This document shows positions 17,603-25,227 of a stretch of DNA of 33,846 nt, in pieces. A program made the position numbers and the translations under genes. The notes under the pieces are model-generated. The model ran no database searches and was not told the DNA's origin. It saw only the letters and a list, made by a program, of their open reading frames with translations. The first letter of the stretch is position 1. Every line of letters begins with the position of its first letter. Source of the DNA: Thiobacillaceae bacterium (lineage in GTDB: Bacteria > Pseudomonadota > Gammaproteobacteria > Burkholderiales > Thiobacillaceae); the NCBI GenBank assembly GCA_025054655.1, contig JANWZL010000014.1:1-33846 (forward strand), read 5' to 3'.

Positions 17603-18799
17603 ATGTTGTTCGAACTGGAAGACGTACAGACCCAGGATGCCGTCATCAAGGTGGTGGGCGTGGGCGGCTGCGGTGGTAACGCGGTGGACCACATGATCGC
17701 CAAGGGCATGACCGGGGTCGAATTCATCGCCATCAACACCGACGCCCAGGCCCTGCGCAGAAACCGCGCACCGGTGCAGCTACAGATCGGCACGAGCGCC
17801 ACCAAGGGCCTGGGCGCCGGCGGCAAACCCGAGGTCGGGCGCGAGGCGGCGCTGGAGGACCGCGAGCGCATCGCCGAGCTGATCGACGGGGCCGACATGC
17901 TGTTCATCGCCGCCGGCATGGGCGGCGGCACCGGCACCGGGGCTGCCCCAGTGGTGGCGGAGGTGGCCAAGGATCTGGGCATCCTGGCCGTTGCGGTGGT
18001 GACCAAGCCGTTCGCCTTCGAGCAGGCCAAGCGCGCGCGGGCGGCCGAGCAGGGGCTGAAGGCCCTGTCCGAGCACGTGGACTCCCTGATCGTCATCCCC
18101 AACGAGAAGTTGAGGGAGGTGCTGGGCGGGCGCACCAAGCTCACCGACGCCTTCGCCGCCGCCAACGACGTGCTGTATTCGGCCGTGGCCGGCATCGCCG
18201 AGATCATCAGCAACCCGGGCATGATCAACGTGGACTTCGCCGACGTGCGCACGGTCATGAGCGAGGTCGGCATGGCCATGATGGGCTCGGCCATGGCCCA
18301 AGGCGAGGGGCGTGCCCGCCAGGCCGCCGAGGCGGCGGTCAAGAGCCCGCTGCTGGAGAACGTCGATCTGCGCGGCGCGCGCGGCGTGGTGGTGAACATC
18401 ACCTCCGACGACAGCCTGACCCTGGACGAGTACTACGAGGTGATGGAGACTATTAAGGGCTTCACCGCCGAGGAGGCCACCGTCATCGTCGGCACCGCCC
18501 TCGACCCCGCCCTCGGCGACGCCATCCGCGTGACCATGGTCGCCACCGGCCTGGGCAACCCGGTCGCCAAGCCCCAGGTCAAACCGACCGTAGTGGTGCA
18601 GAACACCGCGATGCTGGGCACCGGCACCGACGGGCTGCCCGCCGGCGGGCTGCGCAGCTTCGACGCCGCCACCGATTACGACATCCCCACCAGTTTCCGC
18701 GTCAACCCCCGCCGCCACGCGGCCGCGCTCGACGCGGCCGCCGCCCAGGGCATCGACACCCTCGACATCCCGGCCTTCCTGCGCAAGCAGGCGGATTGA
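17603..18799 (+). CDS. ftsZ: Cell division GTPase FtsZ
   Basis: The 398-residue tubulin homologue forms the division ring. The GTP-binding signature GGGTGTG is at 107-113, with VVGVGGCGGNAV at 17-28 and the T7-loop region NPGMINVDFADV later. The C-terminal LDIPAFLRKQAD is the conserved peptide that binds FtsA and ZipA, reached through a short linker. A strong AGGAGG (17591-17596) six bases before the ATG fits the high expression of FtsZ. A 93-base spacer separates it from ftsA; I see no convincing promoter or terminator there. Confidence 0.98.
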   Translation: MLFELEDVQTQDAVIKVVGVGGCGGNAVDHMIAKGMTGVEFIAINTDAQALRRNRAPVQLQIGTSATKGLGAGGKPEVGREAALEDRERIAELIDGADMLFIAAGMGGGTGTGAAPVVAEVAKDLGILAVAVVTKPFAFEQAKRARAAEQGLKALSEHVDSLIVIPNEKLREVLGGRTKLTDAFAAANDVLYSAVAGIAEIISNPGMINVDFADVRTVMSEVGMAMMGSAMAQGEGRARQAAEAAVKSPLLENVDLRGARGVVVNITSDDSLTLDEYYEVMETIKGFTAEEATVIVGTALDPALGDAIRVTMVATGLGNPVAKPQVKPTVVVQNTAMLGTGTDGLPAGGLRSFDAATDYDIPTSFRVNPRRHAAALDAAAAQGIDTLDIPAFLRKQAD

Positions 18800-18925
18800 C
18801 GTTCAGGGATCGGGTATGGCATGGGCGGGTGAGTGATCGTGGCAGGCGTGACCCGCGTTCGACAACCAGGCAGGCACCCGCGCGGCCGGCGGCCCGCAAA
18901 CGCGGGGATCGCCTCTGTGCAGGGT

Positions 18926-18931
18926 TAGAAT
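18926..18931 (+). promoter_or_regulatory. Possible -10 element for a leaderless lpxC transcript
   Basis: TAGAAT ends six bases before the lpxC ATG (18938), which puts the expected start of transcription on the A of the start codon. No good -35 box is seen at the right distance (18903-18908 reads CGGGGA). The 138-base ftsZ-lpxC spacer also holds CCCGCG (18877-18882) paired with CGCGGG (18901-18906) but no T run. Confidence 0.35.
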
Positions 18932-18937
18932 GGGGCC

Positions 18938-19852
18938 ATGATCCGACAACGCACCATCAAAACCCTCATACGCACCACGGGGGTCGGGCTGCACACCGGC
19001 TGCAAGGTCGAGCTCGTCCTGCGCCCTGCCCAGCCCGACACCGGCATCGTCTTCCACCGGCTGGACGTGGAGCCGCCAGTGGACATCCCGGTGGCCCCCG
19101 AGCGGGTGACCGACACCCGGCTGTGTTCCACCATCGAGCGGGGTGGGGTGAAGATCGCCACGGTCGAGCACCTCATGAGCGCGCTGGCCGGTCTGGGGGT
19201 GGACAACATCCACATCGACCTCAGCGGGCCCGAGGTCCCCATCCTCGACGGCTCCGCCGCACCCTTCGTCTATCTGCTCCAGTCGGCCGGGCTGCAGGAG
19301 CAGGAGGCGCTCAAACGCTACATCCGCGTGAAAAGGACGGTGCGGGTCGAAGATGGCGACAAGTGGGCCGAGCTCAGCCCGCACGAGGGCTTCCGGCTGA
19401 GCTTTCGCATCGACTTCGATCACCCCGTGCTCGCCCGCTCGGCGCGCGCGGTCAGCATCGATTTCGCCCAGCACGCCTACGTCAAGGAACTCAGCCGTGC
19501 GCGCACCTTCGGCTTCATGCGCGACGTCGAGCATCTGCGCAGCGTAGGCCTGGCCCGTGGCGGCACGCTCGACAACGCCGTGGTCATGGACGATTACCGG
19601 GTGCTCAACGAGGAAGGCCTGCGCTACGCCGACGAATTCGTCAAACACAAGGTGCTGGACGCCATCGGCGACCTCTACCTGGCCGGCCACCCCCTGATCG
19701 GCGCCTACGCCGCCTATAAATCCGGCCATGGCCTCAACAACCGCCTGCTGCGCGCCCTGATCGCCGACAACTCCGCCTGGGAGTGGGCGGTCTTCCCCGA
19801 GGCCGCCGCCACCCCGCGCGCCATCCTGAACCTGCATCCACTGCCCACTTGA
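18938..19852 (+). CDS. lpxC: UDP-3-O-acyl-N-acetylglucosamine deacetylase
   Basis: The 304-residue zinc enzyme catalyses the committed step of lipid A synthesis. The zinc ligands are all present: His78 in VEHLMSAL, His237 and Asp241 in [14 protein letters not shown]. The catalytic base is His264 in [10 protein letters not shown]. These match E. coli numbering within one residue (79, 238, 242, 265) and the length is the same. It follows ftsZ as in other gammaproteobacteria. No usable ribosome-binding site precedes the ATG. Confidence 0.97.
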   Translation: MIRQRTIKTLIRTTGVGLHTGCKVELVLRPAQPDTGIVFHRLDVEPPVDIPVAPERVTDTRLCSTIERGGVKIATVEHLMSALAGLGVDNIHIDLSGPEVPILDGSAAPFVYLLQSAGLQEQEALKRYIRVKRTVRVEDGDKWAELSPHEGFRLSFRIDFDHPVLARSARAVSIDFAQHAYVKELSRARTFGFMRDVEHLRSVGLARGGTLDNAVVMDDYRVLNEEGLRYADEFVKHKVLDAIGDLYLAGHPLIGAYAAYKSGHGLNNRLLRALIADNSAWEWAVFPEAAATPRAILNLHPLPT

Positions 19853-20034
19853 TGCCCGCCCTGCGCATCCTGGTCATCGCCTGCGCACTGACGGTCATCA
19901 TCGCCCTGCTTGGCTACGCCGCCAGCCGCGACCGGCGCTGGCTCAGGCTGGCGGGCTACGCGTTCAAGGGCGGTGTGGCCATCGCGGCGGCGATCCTGCT
20001 GTTGACGTTGGCAAGCCGACTGTTGCCGGTTTGA
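19852..20034 (+). CDS. Small two-span membrane protein, unknown function
   Basis: The 60-residue product has two hydrophobic segments (about residues 4-22 and 39-57) joined by a basic loop containing SRDRRWLRLAGYAFK. Its ATG shares a base with the lpxC stop codon (TGATG), so it is translationally coupled to lpxC. I recall similar short membrane proteins with a DRRWLRxA-type loop in proteobacteria, but know of no function. It is too regular in hydrophobic pattern and coupling to be chance. Confidence 0.65.
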   Translation: MPALRILVIACALTVIIALLGYAASRDRRWLRLAGYAFKGGVAIAAAILLLTLASRLLPV

Positions 20035-20035
20035 T

Positions 20036-20050
20036 TGCGGCCGCGCCGCA
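20036..20050. terminator. GC hairpin between convergent genes
   Basis: TGCGGC (20036-20041) and GCCGCA (20045-20050) form a 6-bp stem with a 3-base loop. It sits in the 25-base gap between the end of the lpxC unit and the end of moeB on the other strand. There is no T tract on either side, so it may only block RNA polymerase weakly or not at all. Confidence 0.3.
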
Positions 20051-20059
20051 GACGCCGGT

Positions 20060-20857
20060 TCAGTTCGCGGGCCAGCGGCCCAGCGTGGCCTCGTCGCGCG
20101 CCGCCGGCTCCCGTGTGGCGCAACACGGGCAGGCGGGATCGCGTTTCAAGCGCACCTCGCGGCATTGGGCGTGGAGGGCGTCGTACAGCAGCAGCCGGCC
20201 GCTGAGGCTCGCGCCCGCGCCGGTGAGCAGTTTTATCGCCTCCGCCGCCTGCAGCGCACCGATCACACCCACCAGGGGGGCGAAGACGCCGAACTGGGCG
20301 CAGCGCATCTCCTCCTCGGCGACCTGTGGCGGGAAGAGGCAGGCATAGCAGGGGGCCTGCACCCGGCGCAGGTCGAACACACACACCTGGCCGTCGAAGC
20401 GCACGGCCGCACCGGAGACGAGCGGGCGGCGGTGGGCCACACAGGCGGCGTTGACGGCATGGCGGGTGGCGAAGTTGTCGCTGCAATCGAGCACCAGGTC
20501 GGCGCCGGCGACCGCCGTGCGCAGCGCCTCGCCTTCGAGCCGCATGGGCAGGACCTGCACCTTCACCTCGGGGTTCATGGCCTGCATGCGTCGGGCGGCG
20601 GAACGGGCCTTGTTCTCGCCCAGGCTCGCCATGTCGTGGGCGATCTGGCGCTGCAGGTTGGTCAGCTCCACCGCATCACCATCGGCTAGCGAGATGCGCC
20701 CCACCCCGGCGGCGGCAAGGTAGAGGGCAGCGGCCGAGCCGAGGCCACCGGCGCCGACGATGAGGGCGTGGGCGGCGAGCAGCCGCTCCTGACCGGCCAC
20801 CCCAAGCTCATCGAGCAGGATGTGGCGGGAGTAGCGCAGCAGTTGCTGATCGTTCAT
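20060..20857 (-). CDS. moeB: HesA/MoeB/ThiF-family adenylyltransferase
   Basis: The 265-residue E1-like enzyme adenylates the C-terminal Gly-Gly of a sulfur-carrier protein (MoaD or ThiS) for molybdopterin or thiamine synthesis. GAGGLG at 35-40 binds ATP, and Asp/Arg residues in LADGDAVELTNLQRQ are family-typical. The zinc site is Cys170-x-x-Cys173 with Cys243-x-x-Cys246, and Cys186 sits where the catalytic Cys is expected. There is no rhodanese domain. MoeB and ThiF cannot be separated by sequence alone. It is the last gene of the minus-strand block. Confidence 0.85.
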   Translation of the reverse strand: MNDQQLLRYSRHILLDELGVAGQERLLAAHALIVGAGGLGSAAALYLAAAGVGRISLADGDAVELTNLQRQIAHDMASLGENKARSAARRMQAMNPEVKVQVLPMRLEGEALRTAVAGADLVLDCSDNFATRHAVNAACVAHRRPLVSGAAVRFDGQVCVFDLRRVQAPCYACLFPPQVAEEEMRCAQFGVFAPLVGVIGALQAAEAIKLLTGAGASLSGRLLLYDALHAQCREVRLKRDPACPCCATREPAARDEATLGRWPAN

Positions 20858-20990
20858 GGGGTGCGGAAAGGGGACCAGACCGGGCGGTCTACGGGCTGCC
20901 CTGGCGCAAGCCCCCAGCGGTGAGGGAGACCCTGCGGCCCAGGTTGCACAGCGACGGCCGCGGGCGATCCGGGACCGGGGGTACGCGGGA

Positions 20991-22004
20991 TCAGTCCGTG
21001 CGAAAGACGTCCTCCAGCGCAGCTGCCTGCAGAAGGTTCTCCGCCCAGCGCTCCAACTGCGCGCGCGTGGCCGACCGCAGCCGCTGCTGGGTCGCCTCGT
21101 CCAGCGGGCCGAAGCGCCGGGTGAGCAGGCGCGCGAGCAACAGGGCCTCGCCTTCCTGCAACCCTTGCTGCAACCCCTGCTCCAGTCCCTGCTGCAGTCC
21201 CTCCAGACGGCCCTGTTCCAACCCCTGCCGCTTCCACTGCTCGGTCCATTCCTCCACAGTCTCGGCCAACATCGTCTCGATCTCCTTCAGCTCCCCGACC
21301 TCCGGGATGTCCTGGCCCGGCATCAGCCGCCGCAGCACCACCCGGTTGATCCATACCGTGAACGCCCGCCGCAGGCTCGCCTGCTCCGGCGCACGCAGCC
21401 GCGCCGCCAACCGGGACACCGCCTGCCGCAGCTGCTGCGGATAGCGGCTGGTCTCCAGCCGGATGATGTCCGCCACCACATTGTCCTCGGCCAGCGCCTG
21501 CGGCTCGTAGGCGCACGCCTCCAGTACATGATAGCGTTGATTGGGCCTATAGGACGCAAGACCCGCCGGCACTGGCTCGATCAGCTCCGCCAGCTCGCGC
21601 ACCGCCGTCCAGCGCCGGCCGCCGTTGTAGAGCACGAGCGGAAACACCGCCGGCAGACGATCACCGGTTTTGACCTCGCCGGCACGGATGAGGTCCTGAT
21701 ACAACAGCCCCACATACACCAGCATGCGCAGCGCCATCCAGGGATCCACGCGGCTTTGGAATTCGATCAGCAGATAGACATACAGCCAGCGGCTGCGCAG
21801 ACGCACGCGCCAGATGACGTCGTCCTCGCGCGCCCGTAGGTCCTCGGCCACGAAGCTCGCATTGACCCGCTGCAGGGTGGAGAAATCGAGCTCCCCCACC
21901 CAGTCCTCGGCGATGAAGCCGCGCAGCAGGTCCTCCACCACCTGCGGGTGGGCAAACAGCAGCTTGTAGCCGGTGTCGTGCGAATTGGACGGCATGGCGC
22001 TCAC
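20991..22004 (-). CDS. Rpn-family recombination-promoting nuclease
   Basis: The 337-residue protein opens HDTGYKLLFAHPQVVEDLL, the signature of the Rpn / transposase_31 family of PD-(D/E)xK nucleases. Candidate catalytic residues are Asp61/Asp62 and Glu81-Phe-Gln83 in LLIEFQS. A Gln/Gly/Leu repeat region (about residues 259-285) leads to a C-terminal DUF4351-like helical domain (LLTRRFGPLDEA onward). Known members cleave DNA and some act in phage defence; they are not classical transposases. The gene sits between a hypothetical gene and moeB, and no inverted repeats or target duplication are visible. Confidence 0.85.
   Translation of the reverse strand: MSAMPSNSHDTGYKLLFAHPQVVEDLLRGFIAEDWVGELDFSTLQRVNASFVAEDLRAREDDVIWRVRLRSRWLYVYLLIEFQSRVDPWMALRMLVYVGLLYQDLIRAGEVKTGDRLPAVFPLVLYNGGRRWTAVRELAELIEPVPAGLASYRPNQRYHVLEACAYEPQALAEDNVVADIIRLETSRYPQQLRQAVSRLAARLRAPEQASLRRAFTVWINRVVLRRLMPGQDIPEVGELKEIETMLAETVEEWTEQWKRQGLEQGRLEGLQQGLEQGLQQGLQEGEALLLARLLTRRFGPLDEATQQRLRSATRAQLERWAENLLQAAALEDVFRTD
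21156..21227 (-). repeat. Six 12-bp tandem repeats in the Rpn gene
   Basis: On the plus strand the units are CTGCAACCCTTG, CTGCAACCCCTG, CTCCAGTCCCTG, CTGCAGTCCCTC, CAGACGGCCCTG and TTCCAACCCCTG. On the coding strand they give a four-residue Gln-Gly-Leu-rich repeat. A 12-bp unit keeps frame, so copy-number change would alter linker length only. Confidence 0.75.
21270..21287 (-). promoter_or_regulatory. Possible internal start site for an intragenic Rpn antitoxin
   Basis: On the minus strand AAGGAG (21287-21282) precedes an in-frame ATG (21272-21270) by nine bases. Translation from there would give a 93-residue C-terminal product beginning MLAETVEEWTEQW and containing the repeat and DUF4351-like parts. 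Some rpn genes are known to encode such a small inhibitory protein (RpnS) from within. The motif also simply encodes Lys-Glu, so it could be coincidence. Confidence 0.4.
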
Positions 22005-22035
22005 ATCCGCACACCATCACCCATCCGCCACACCA

Positions 22036-22096
22036 CCCACCCCCTTACCCAGCCCGCTTCTATCGCTCTTTTCCCTCTTCCCATTTCCCCCTCCCC
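22036..22096 (-). other. Two G-quadruplex motifs in the leader of the Rpn gene
   Basis: On the minus strand two sets of four G tracts of at least three, with loops of 1-4 bases, lie in tandem: 22055-22036 and 22096-22073. They fall in the 105-base gap between the upstream hypothetical gene and the Rpn start, in the strand that would be mRNA. No other element is seen in the gap. Confidence 0.5.
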
Positions 22097-22109
22097 ACCT
22101 CCATGCCCA

Positions 22110-22514
22110 TCATTTGTACTGCCTCCATTCCTGCGGTGTATCGTCGTGGTCGCCATGCGGGCGACGGGACCACACCTCGACGTGGGGTTTGTAGTTCTTG
22201 GTGCTCAGCTCGGGCTCGCGCAGGTTTTCGCGCTGCACGCGCTCGACGTGGTAGATGAGGGCGCGCTTGAGCTTGAGCAGCAGGCTCACCTCCAGGTGGA
22301 AACCCTGCGCCGTGAGCCAACCCTCCAACGCCTCCAGGCAGTGGTCGTTGAGGTCGTAGTGCACGGTGAGCGCACGCTCGCCGCTGCGCTGCACGACAAG
22401 CCGCGGCAGCGCCGTGAGCAGGGCGTGCGCCCGCTCGATCTGCGCAGGCGGCGTGGGGTGGAAGACGATCTCGCGCTGCTTGACGGTGTCGGCGGCTGGC
22501 GTCATGCGGCGCAC
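22110..22514 (-). CDS. Conserved hypothetical protein with HPHGDHDDTP-like tail
   Basis: The 134-residue product is not one whose function I recognise. Residues about 15-75 (REIVFHPTP, then LTVHYDLNDHCLEALEGWLT) have the beta-alpha-beta-beta-alpha-beta rhythm of a heavy-metal-associated ferredoxin fold but no CxxC. A middle helix (LLLKLKRALIYHVERVQREN) leads to a polar end, RRPHGDHDDTPQEWRQYK, rich in His and Asp, which might bind a metal. GTG 22514 is the first start, 17 bases after the ctpA stop; ATG 22505 is the alternative. Same-strand spacing suggests it is cotranscribed with ctpA. Confidence 0.65.
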   Translation of the reverse strand: MRRMTPAADTVKQREIVFHPTPPAQIERAHALLTALPRLVVQRSGERALTVHYDLNDHCLEALEGWLTAQGFHLEVSLLLKLKRALIYHVERVQRENLREPELSTKNYKPHVEVWSRRPHGDHDDTPQEWRQYK

Positions 22515-22531
22515 CCGCGGCGACGATATCC

Positions 22532-23947
22532 TCAGCGCGTCTGCAGCAGGTTGAGCCCCTTGAGCAGGATGAGCGCCTGATTGAGCTGGTAGTCGTTGCG
22601 CGCGAACACGTCGCGCGTCTCGCCCTTGTCGGCCGGCTTGTCCGGCGTCTTATCGGCCTTGTCGTCGCGTGTCCTGTCGTCCTTCGGGGTCTTGTCCGTC
22701 CTAGCCGGCTCGTCCTTGCTGTTGGACAGGTGGCGGGTGAGATCGGCCTCGCGCACGGCGAGCCCGCTGCCGCCCTCGGCCGCAGTGACCGTGCCTTCCT
22801 CGACCGTGATGTCGGGGACGATCCCCTTGGCCTGGATGGAGCGGCCGCTGGGCGTGTAATAGCGGGCGGTGGTCAGCTTGATGGCCGCGCCGTTGTTCAG
22901 CGGCAGGATGGTCTGCACCGAGCCCTTGCCGAAGGTCTGCGTGCCCAGCACCAGCGCGCGCTTGTGGTCTTGCAGGGCGCCGGCGACGATCTCCGAGGCG
23001 GAGGCCGAGCCGCCGTTGACCAGCACCACCAGCGGGGCGCTCTTCGCCCAGGCCGGCAGGCGCGCCAGATAATCCTTGTCACCCGTGCGCAGATAATGCT
23101 CGCGCGCATTGGTCAGGCGCATGCGCGCCTCCTCCGTGCGCCCGTCGGTGTAGACGATGAGTTCGCCCGGCTTGATGAAGGCGCCCGCCACGCCCACCGC
23201 GGTGTTGAGCAGCCCCCCTGGGTTGTTGCGCAGGTCGAGCACCAGTCCCTTGAGCGGCCCCTTGTTCTGCGCCTCCAGCTCACGCAAGGCTTCCACCAGT
23301 AAGGGGCCGGTCTGCTCCTGGAACTGGGTGATGCGCAGATAGCCGTAGCCGGGTTCGATCAGCTGGTGTTTGACGCTCCTGATCTTGATCACCGCGCGTG
23401 TGAGGGTGACCACGATGGGCTTGTTCTCGCCCTTGCGCAGGATGGTCAAGGTGATCGAGGTGCCCGGTTTGCCGCGCATGCGCTTGACCGCCTCGTTCAG
23501 CGTCATGCCCTTCACCGGCGTCTCGTCCAGTTTGATGATCAGGTCACCGCTGCGGATGCCGGCCCGGTGGGCGGGGGTGTCCTCGATGGGGGCGATCACC
23601 TTGACGAAGCCGTCCTCCATGCCGACCTCGATGCCCAAGCCGCCGAACTCGCCCTGGGTACCGACCTGCAGCTCCTTGAAGGCCTCCGGATCGAGGTAGG
23701 CCGAGTGCGGGTCGAGCCCGGAGAGCATGCCGTTGATCGCCTCGGTGAGCAGCTTCTTGTCGTCTACCGGCTCGACGTAGTCGCTCTTGATCTTGCCGAA
23801 GATCTCGGTGAAGGCGCGCAGATCCTCCACCGGCAGGCCTTCGCGCTCGCGCTGGGCCACCGCCGGGAAATTGAGGGTGAGCGCGGCGCCCAGGGCCGCG
23901 CCCAAGAGGATCAAGCCCAGTTGCTTGAGTCTGCCCAATCCCATCAT
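22532..23947 (-). CDS. ctpA: Carboxyl-terminal processing protease, S41 family
   Basis: The 471-residue periplasmic serine protease has a signal or anchor segment (LGLILLGAALGAALTL), a PDZ domain (about residues 95-170) and an S41 protease domain. The catalytic pair is the middle Ser of SASASE (residue 316) and the Lys of TFGKGSVQT 25 residues later. CtpA proteases degrade peptidoglycan hydrolases in related bacteria. The Lys/Asp-rich linker near the C-terminus (DKTPKDD, DDKADKTPDKP) is low complexity. ATG 23947 is chosen; GTG 23959, one base after the envC stop, is also possible. Confidence 0.92.
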   Translation of the reverse strand: MMGLGRLKQLGLILLGAALGAALTLNFPAVAQREREGLPVEDLRAFTEIFGKIKSDYVEPVDDKKLLTEAINGMLSGLDPHSAYLDPEAFKELQVGTQGEFGGLGIEVGMEDGFVKVIAPIEDTPAHRAGIRSGDLIIKLDETPVKGMTLNEAVKRMRGKPGTSITLTILRKGENKPIVVTLTRAVIKIRSVKHQLIEPGYGYLRITQFQEQTGPLLVEALRELEAQNKGPLKGLVLDLRNNPGGLLNTAVGVAGAFIKPGELIVYTDGRTEEARMRLTNAREHYLRTGDKDYLARLPAWAKSAPLVVLVNGGSASASEIVAGALQDHKRALVLGTQTFGKGSVQTILPLNNGAAIKLTTARYYTPSGRSIQAKGIVPDITVEEGTVTAAEGGSGLAVREADLTRHLSNSKDEPARTDKTPKDDRTRDDKADKTPDKPADKGETRDVFARNDYQLNQALILLKGLNLLQTR

Positions 23948-23960
23948 CACGTCAACCACA

Positions 23961-25184
23961 TCAGCCGCGATCGGCCGACGGGCCGCTCCGGACCCAGCTC
24001 AAGGGGTCGAAGGGTCGGCCCTGACGGCGCAGTTCGAAATACAACCCGGTCTGCTCTTGGCCGCCGGTGTTACCCACTGTGGCGATGACATCGCCGGCAC
24101 GCACGGGTTCCCCCACCTGCTTATACAGGGTTTCGGCGTTGCTGTACAGGCTGAGATAGCCGCCGCCGTGATCGAGGATCAGGAGGTTGCCGAAGCCGCG
24201 CAGCCAGTCGGCGAAGACCACGCGCCCGCTGGCCACCGCCCGCACCTCGCGCCCTGCGGGGGCACGGATGAACAACCCTTTCCAACTCGGACCCCCACCC
24301 TCCCTGGGCTGGCCGAAGCGAGCGATGATCTCGCCGGCCACGGGCAGCGCCAGCCGCCCCTGCAGCCGAGCAAAGTCGATGCCGGCCACACGGGCGTCGG
24401 CCACCTCGGTGATGGTCTGGGCGGGGGCGGCCGGCGGGGCCGGTGCGGACGGCCTCTTGGGCGCAGGGGCGGGCCGTGCGTTCAAGCGCGCCAGCCGCTC
24501 GACCAGACGGGCGAGCCGGCGTTCGTCCTGCACTAGGGTGCCGACCTCGCGGCGTTGCCGGCTGATCTGGGCGGAGAGCTTGTCGAGCAGGGCCTGGCGC
24601 GCGCGCTTGTCCGCCTCCAGCTCGCCTTTGAGCCGGAGCTGCTCGCTGCGCGCCTGCGCCAGCTGCGCCTTGCGCTCCTGGGTCTGCGCCTGCAGCGCCT
24701 GCAGACGGGCGAGCGTGGCGCGGTAGTCGCGCATGGCCGCCTGCCGCGCCCGCGCCAGGTAGCGCAGATGGGTAAGCCGGCGGGCGACCTCGGCCGGGTT
24801 CTCGCCGCTGAGCAACAGGCGCAGGGCATCGGCTTCACCCTGCTGGTGCCGCGCGCGCAGCAGGGCGGCGAGGGCTTGGCGCTGGGCATCGAGCTCGGCA
24901 CGGGTGTGTGCGCTTTGCGCGGCGAGCTGGGCCAGCTCGCGGTCCAAGGCGCGAATGCGCACCTGCAGGCCGTGCAGGCTGCGGTTGACGGCAGAGATGC
25001 GCTGCTCGGACTGCTTCAGGGCGTCGGCCGCCTCGCTGCGCTCGCCGGCGGCCTGTTCGATCTCGCGCTGCAGGCGCTCGATGCGTGCGCGCAGGTCCTT
25101 CAGTTCCTGCTGCTTGCCGACCAGGCTGCCGAAGGCCTGGGTGGCCAGCACGAGCAGCAGGACGAGGCGCAGCCGCCGGGACAC
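23961..25184 (-). CDS. envC: EnvC-like murein hydrolase activator
   Basis: The 407-residue periplasmic protein has an N-terminal signal (LRLVLLLVLATQAFGS), a long coiled coil (about 25-240) and a C-terminal LytM/M23 domain. The LytM domain is degenerate: the usual active-site His positions read YSNAE and GLYFEL in place of H and HLHFE. It therefore should not cut peptidoglycan but, like E. coli EnvC, activate amidases such as AmiA and AmiB at the septum. GTG 25184 is the start, with a weak GGTCAGG upstream. It lies 43 bases after gpmI and just before ctpA, the usual order. Confidence 0.93.
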   Translation of the reverse strand: MSRRLRLVLLLVLATQAFGSLVGKQQELKDLRARIERLQREIEQAAGERSEAADALKQSEQRISAVNRSLHGLQVRIRALDRELAQLAAQSAHTRAELDAQRQALAALLRARHQQGEADALRLLLSGENPAEVARRLTHLRYLARARQAAMRDYRATLARLQALQAQTQERKAQLAQARSEQLRLKGELEADKRARQALLDKLSAQISRQRREVGTLVQDERRLARLVERLARLNARPAPAPKRPSAPAPPAAPAQTITEVADARVAGIDFARLQGRLALPVAGEIIARFGQPREGGGPSWKGLFIRAPAGREVRAVASGRVVFADWLRGFGNLLILDHGGGYLSLYSNAETLYKQVGEPVRAGDVIATVGNTGGQEQTGLYFELRRQGRPFDPLSWVRSGPSADRG

Positions 25185-25227
25185 TACACCTGACCGCCGC
25201 GGTTGCCGCCGCCCCTGGGCCTGCCGC

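Noticed and set aside
20991-22004. Insertion sequence
   Set aside because: Although the family is named transposase_31, no terminal inverted repeats or target duplication are visible and the domain is a PD-(D/E)xK nuclease.
23961-24400. EnvC as an active M23 endopeptidase
   Set aside because: The His positions needed for zinc read Asn and Gly/Tyr, so catalysis is not expected.
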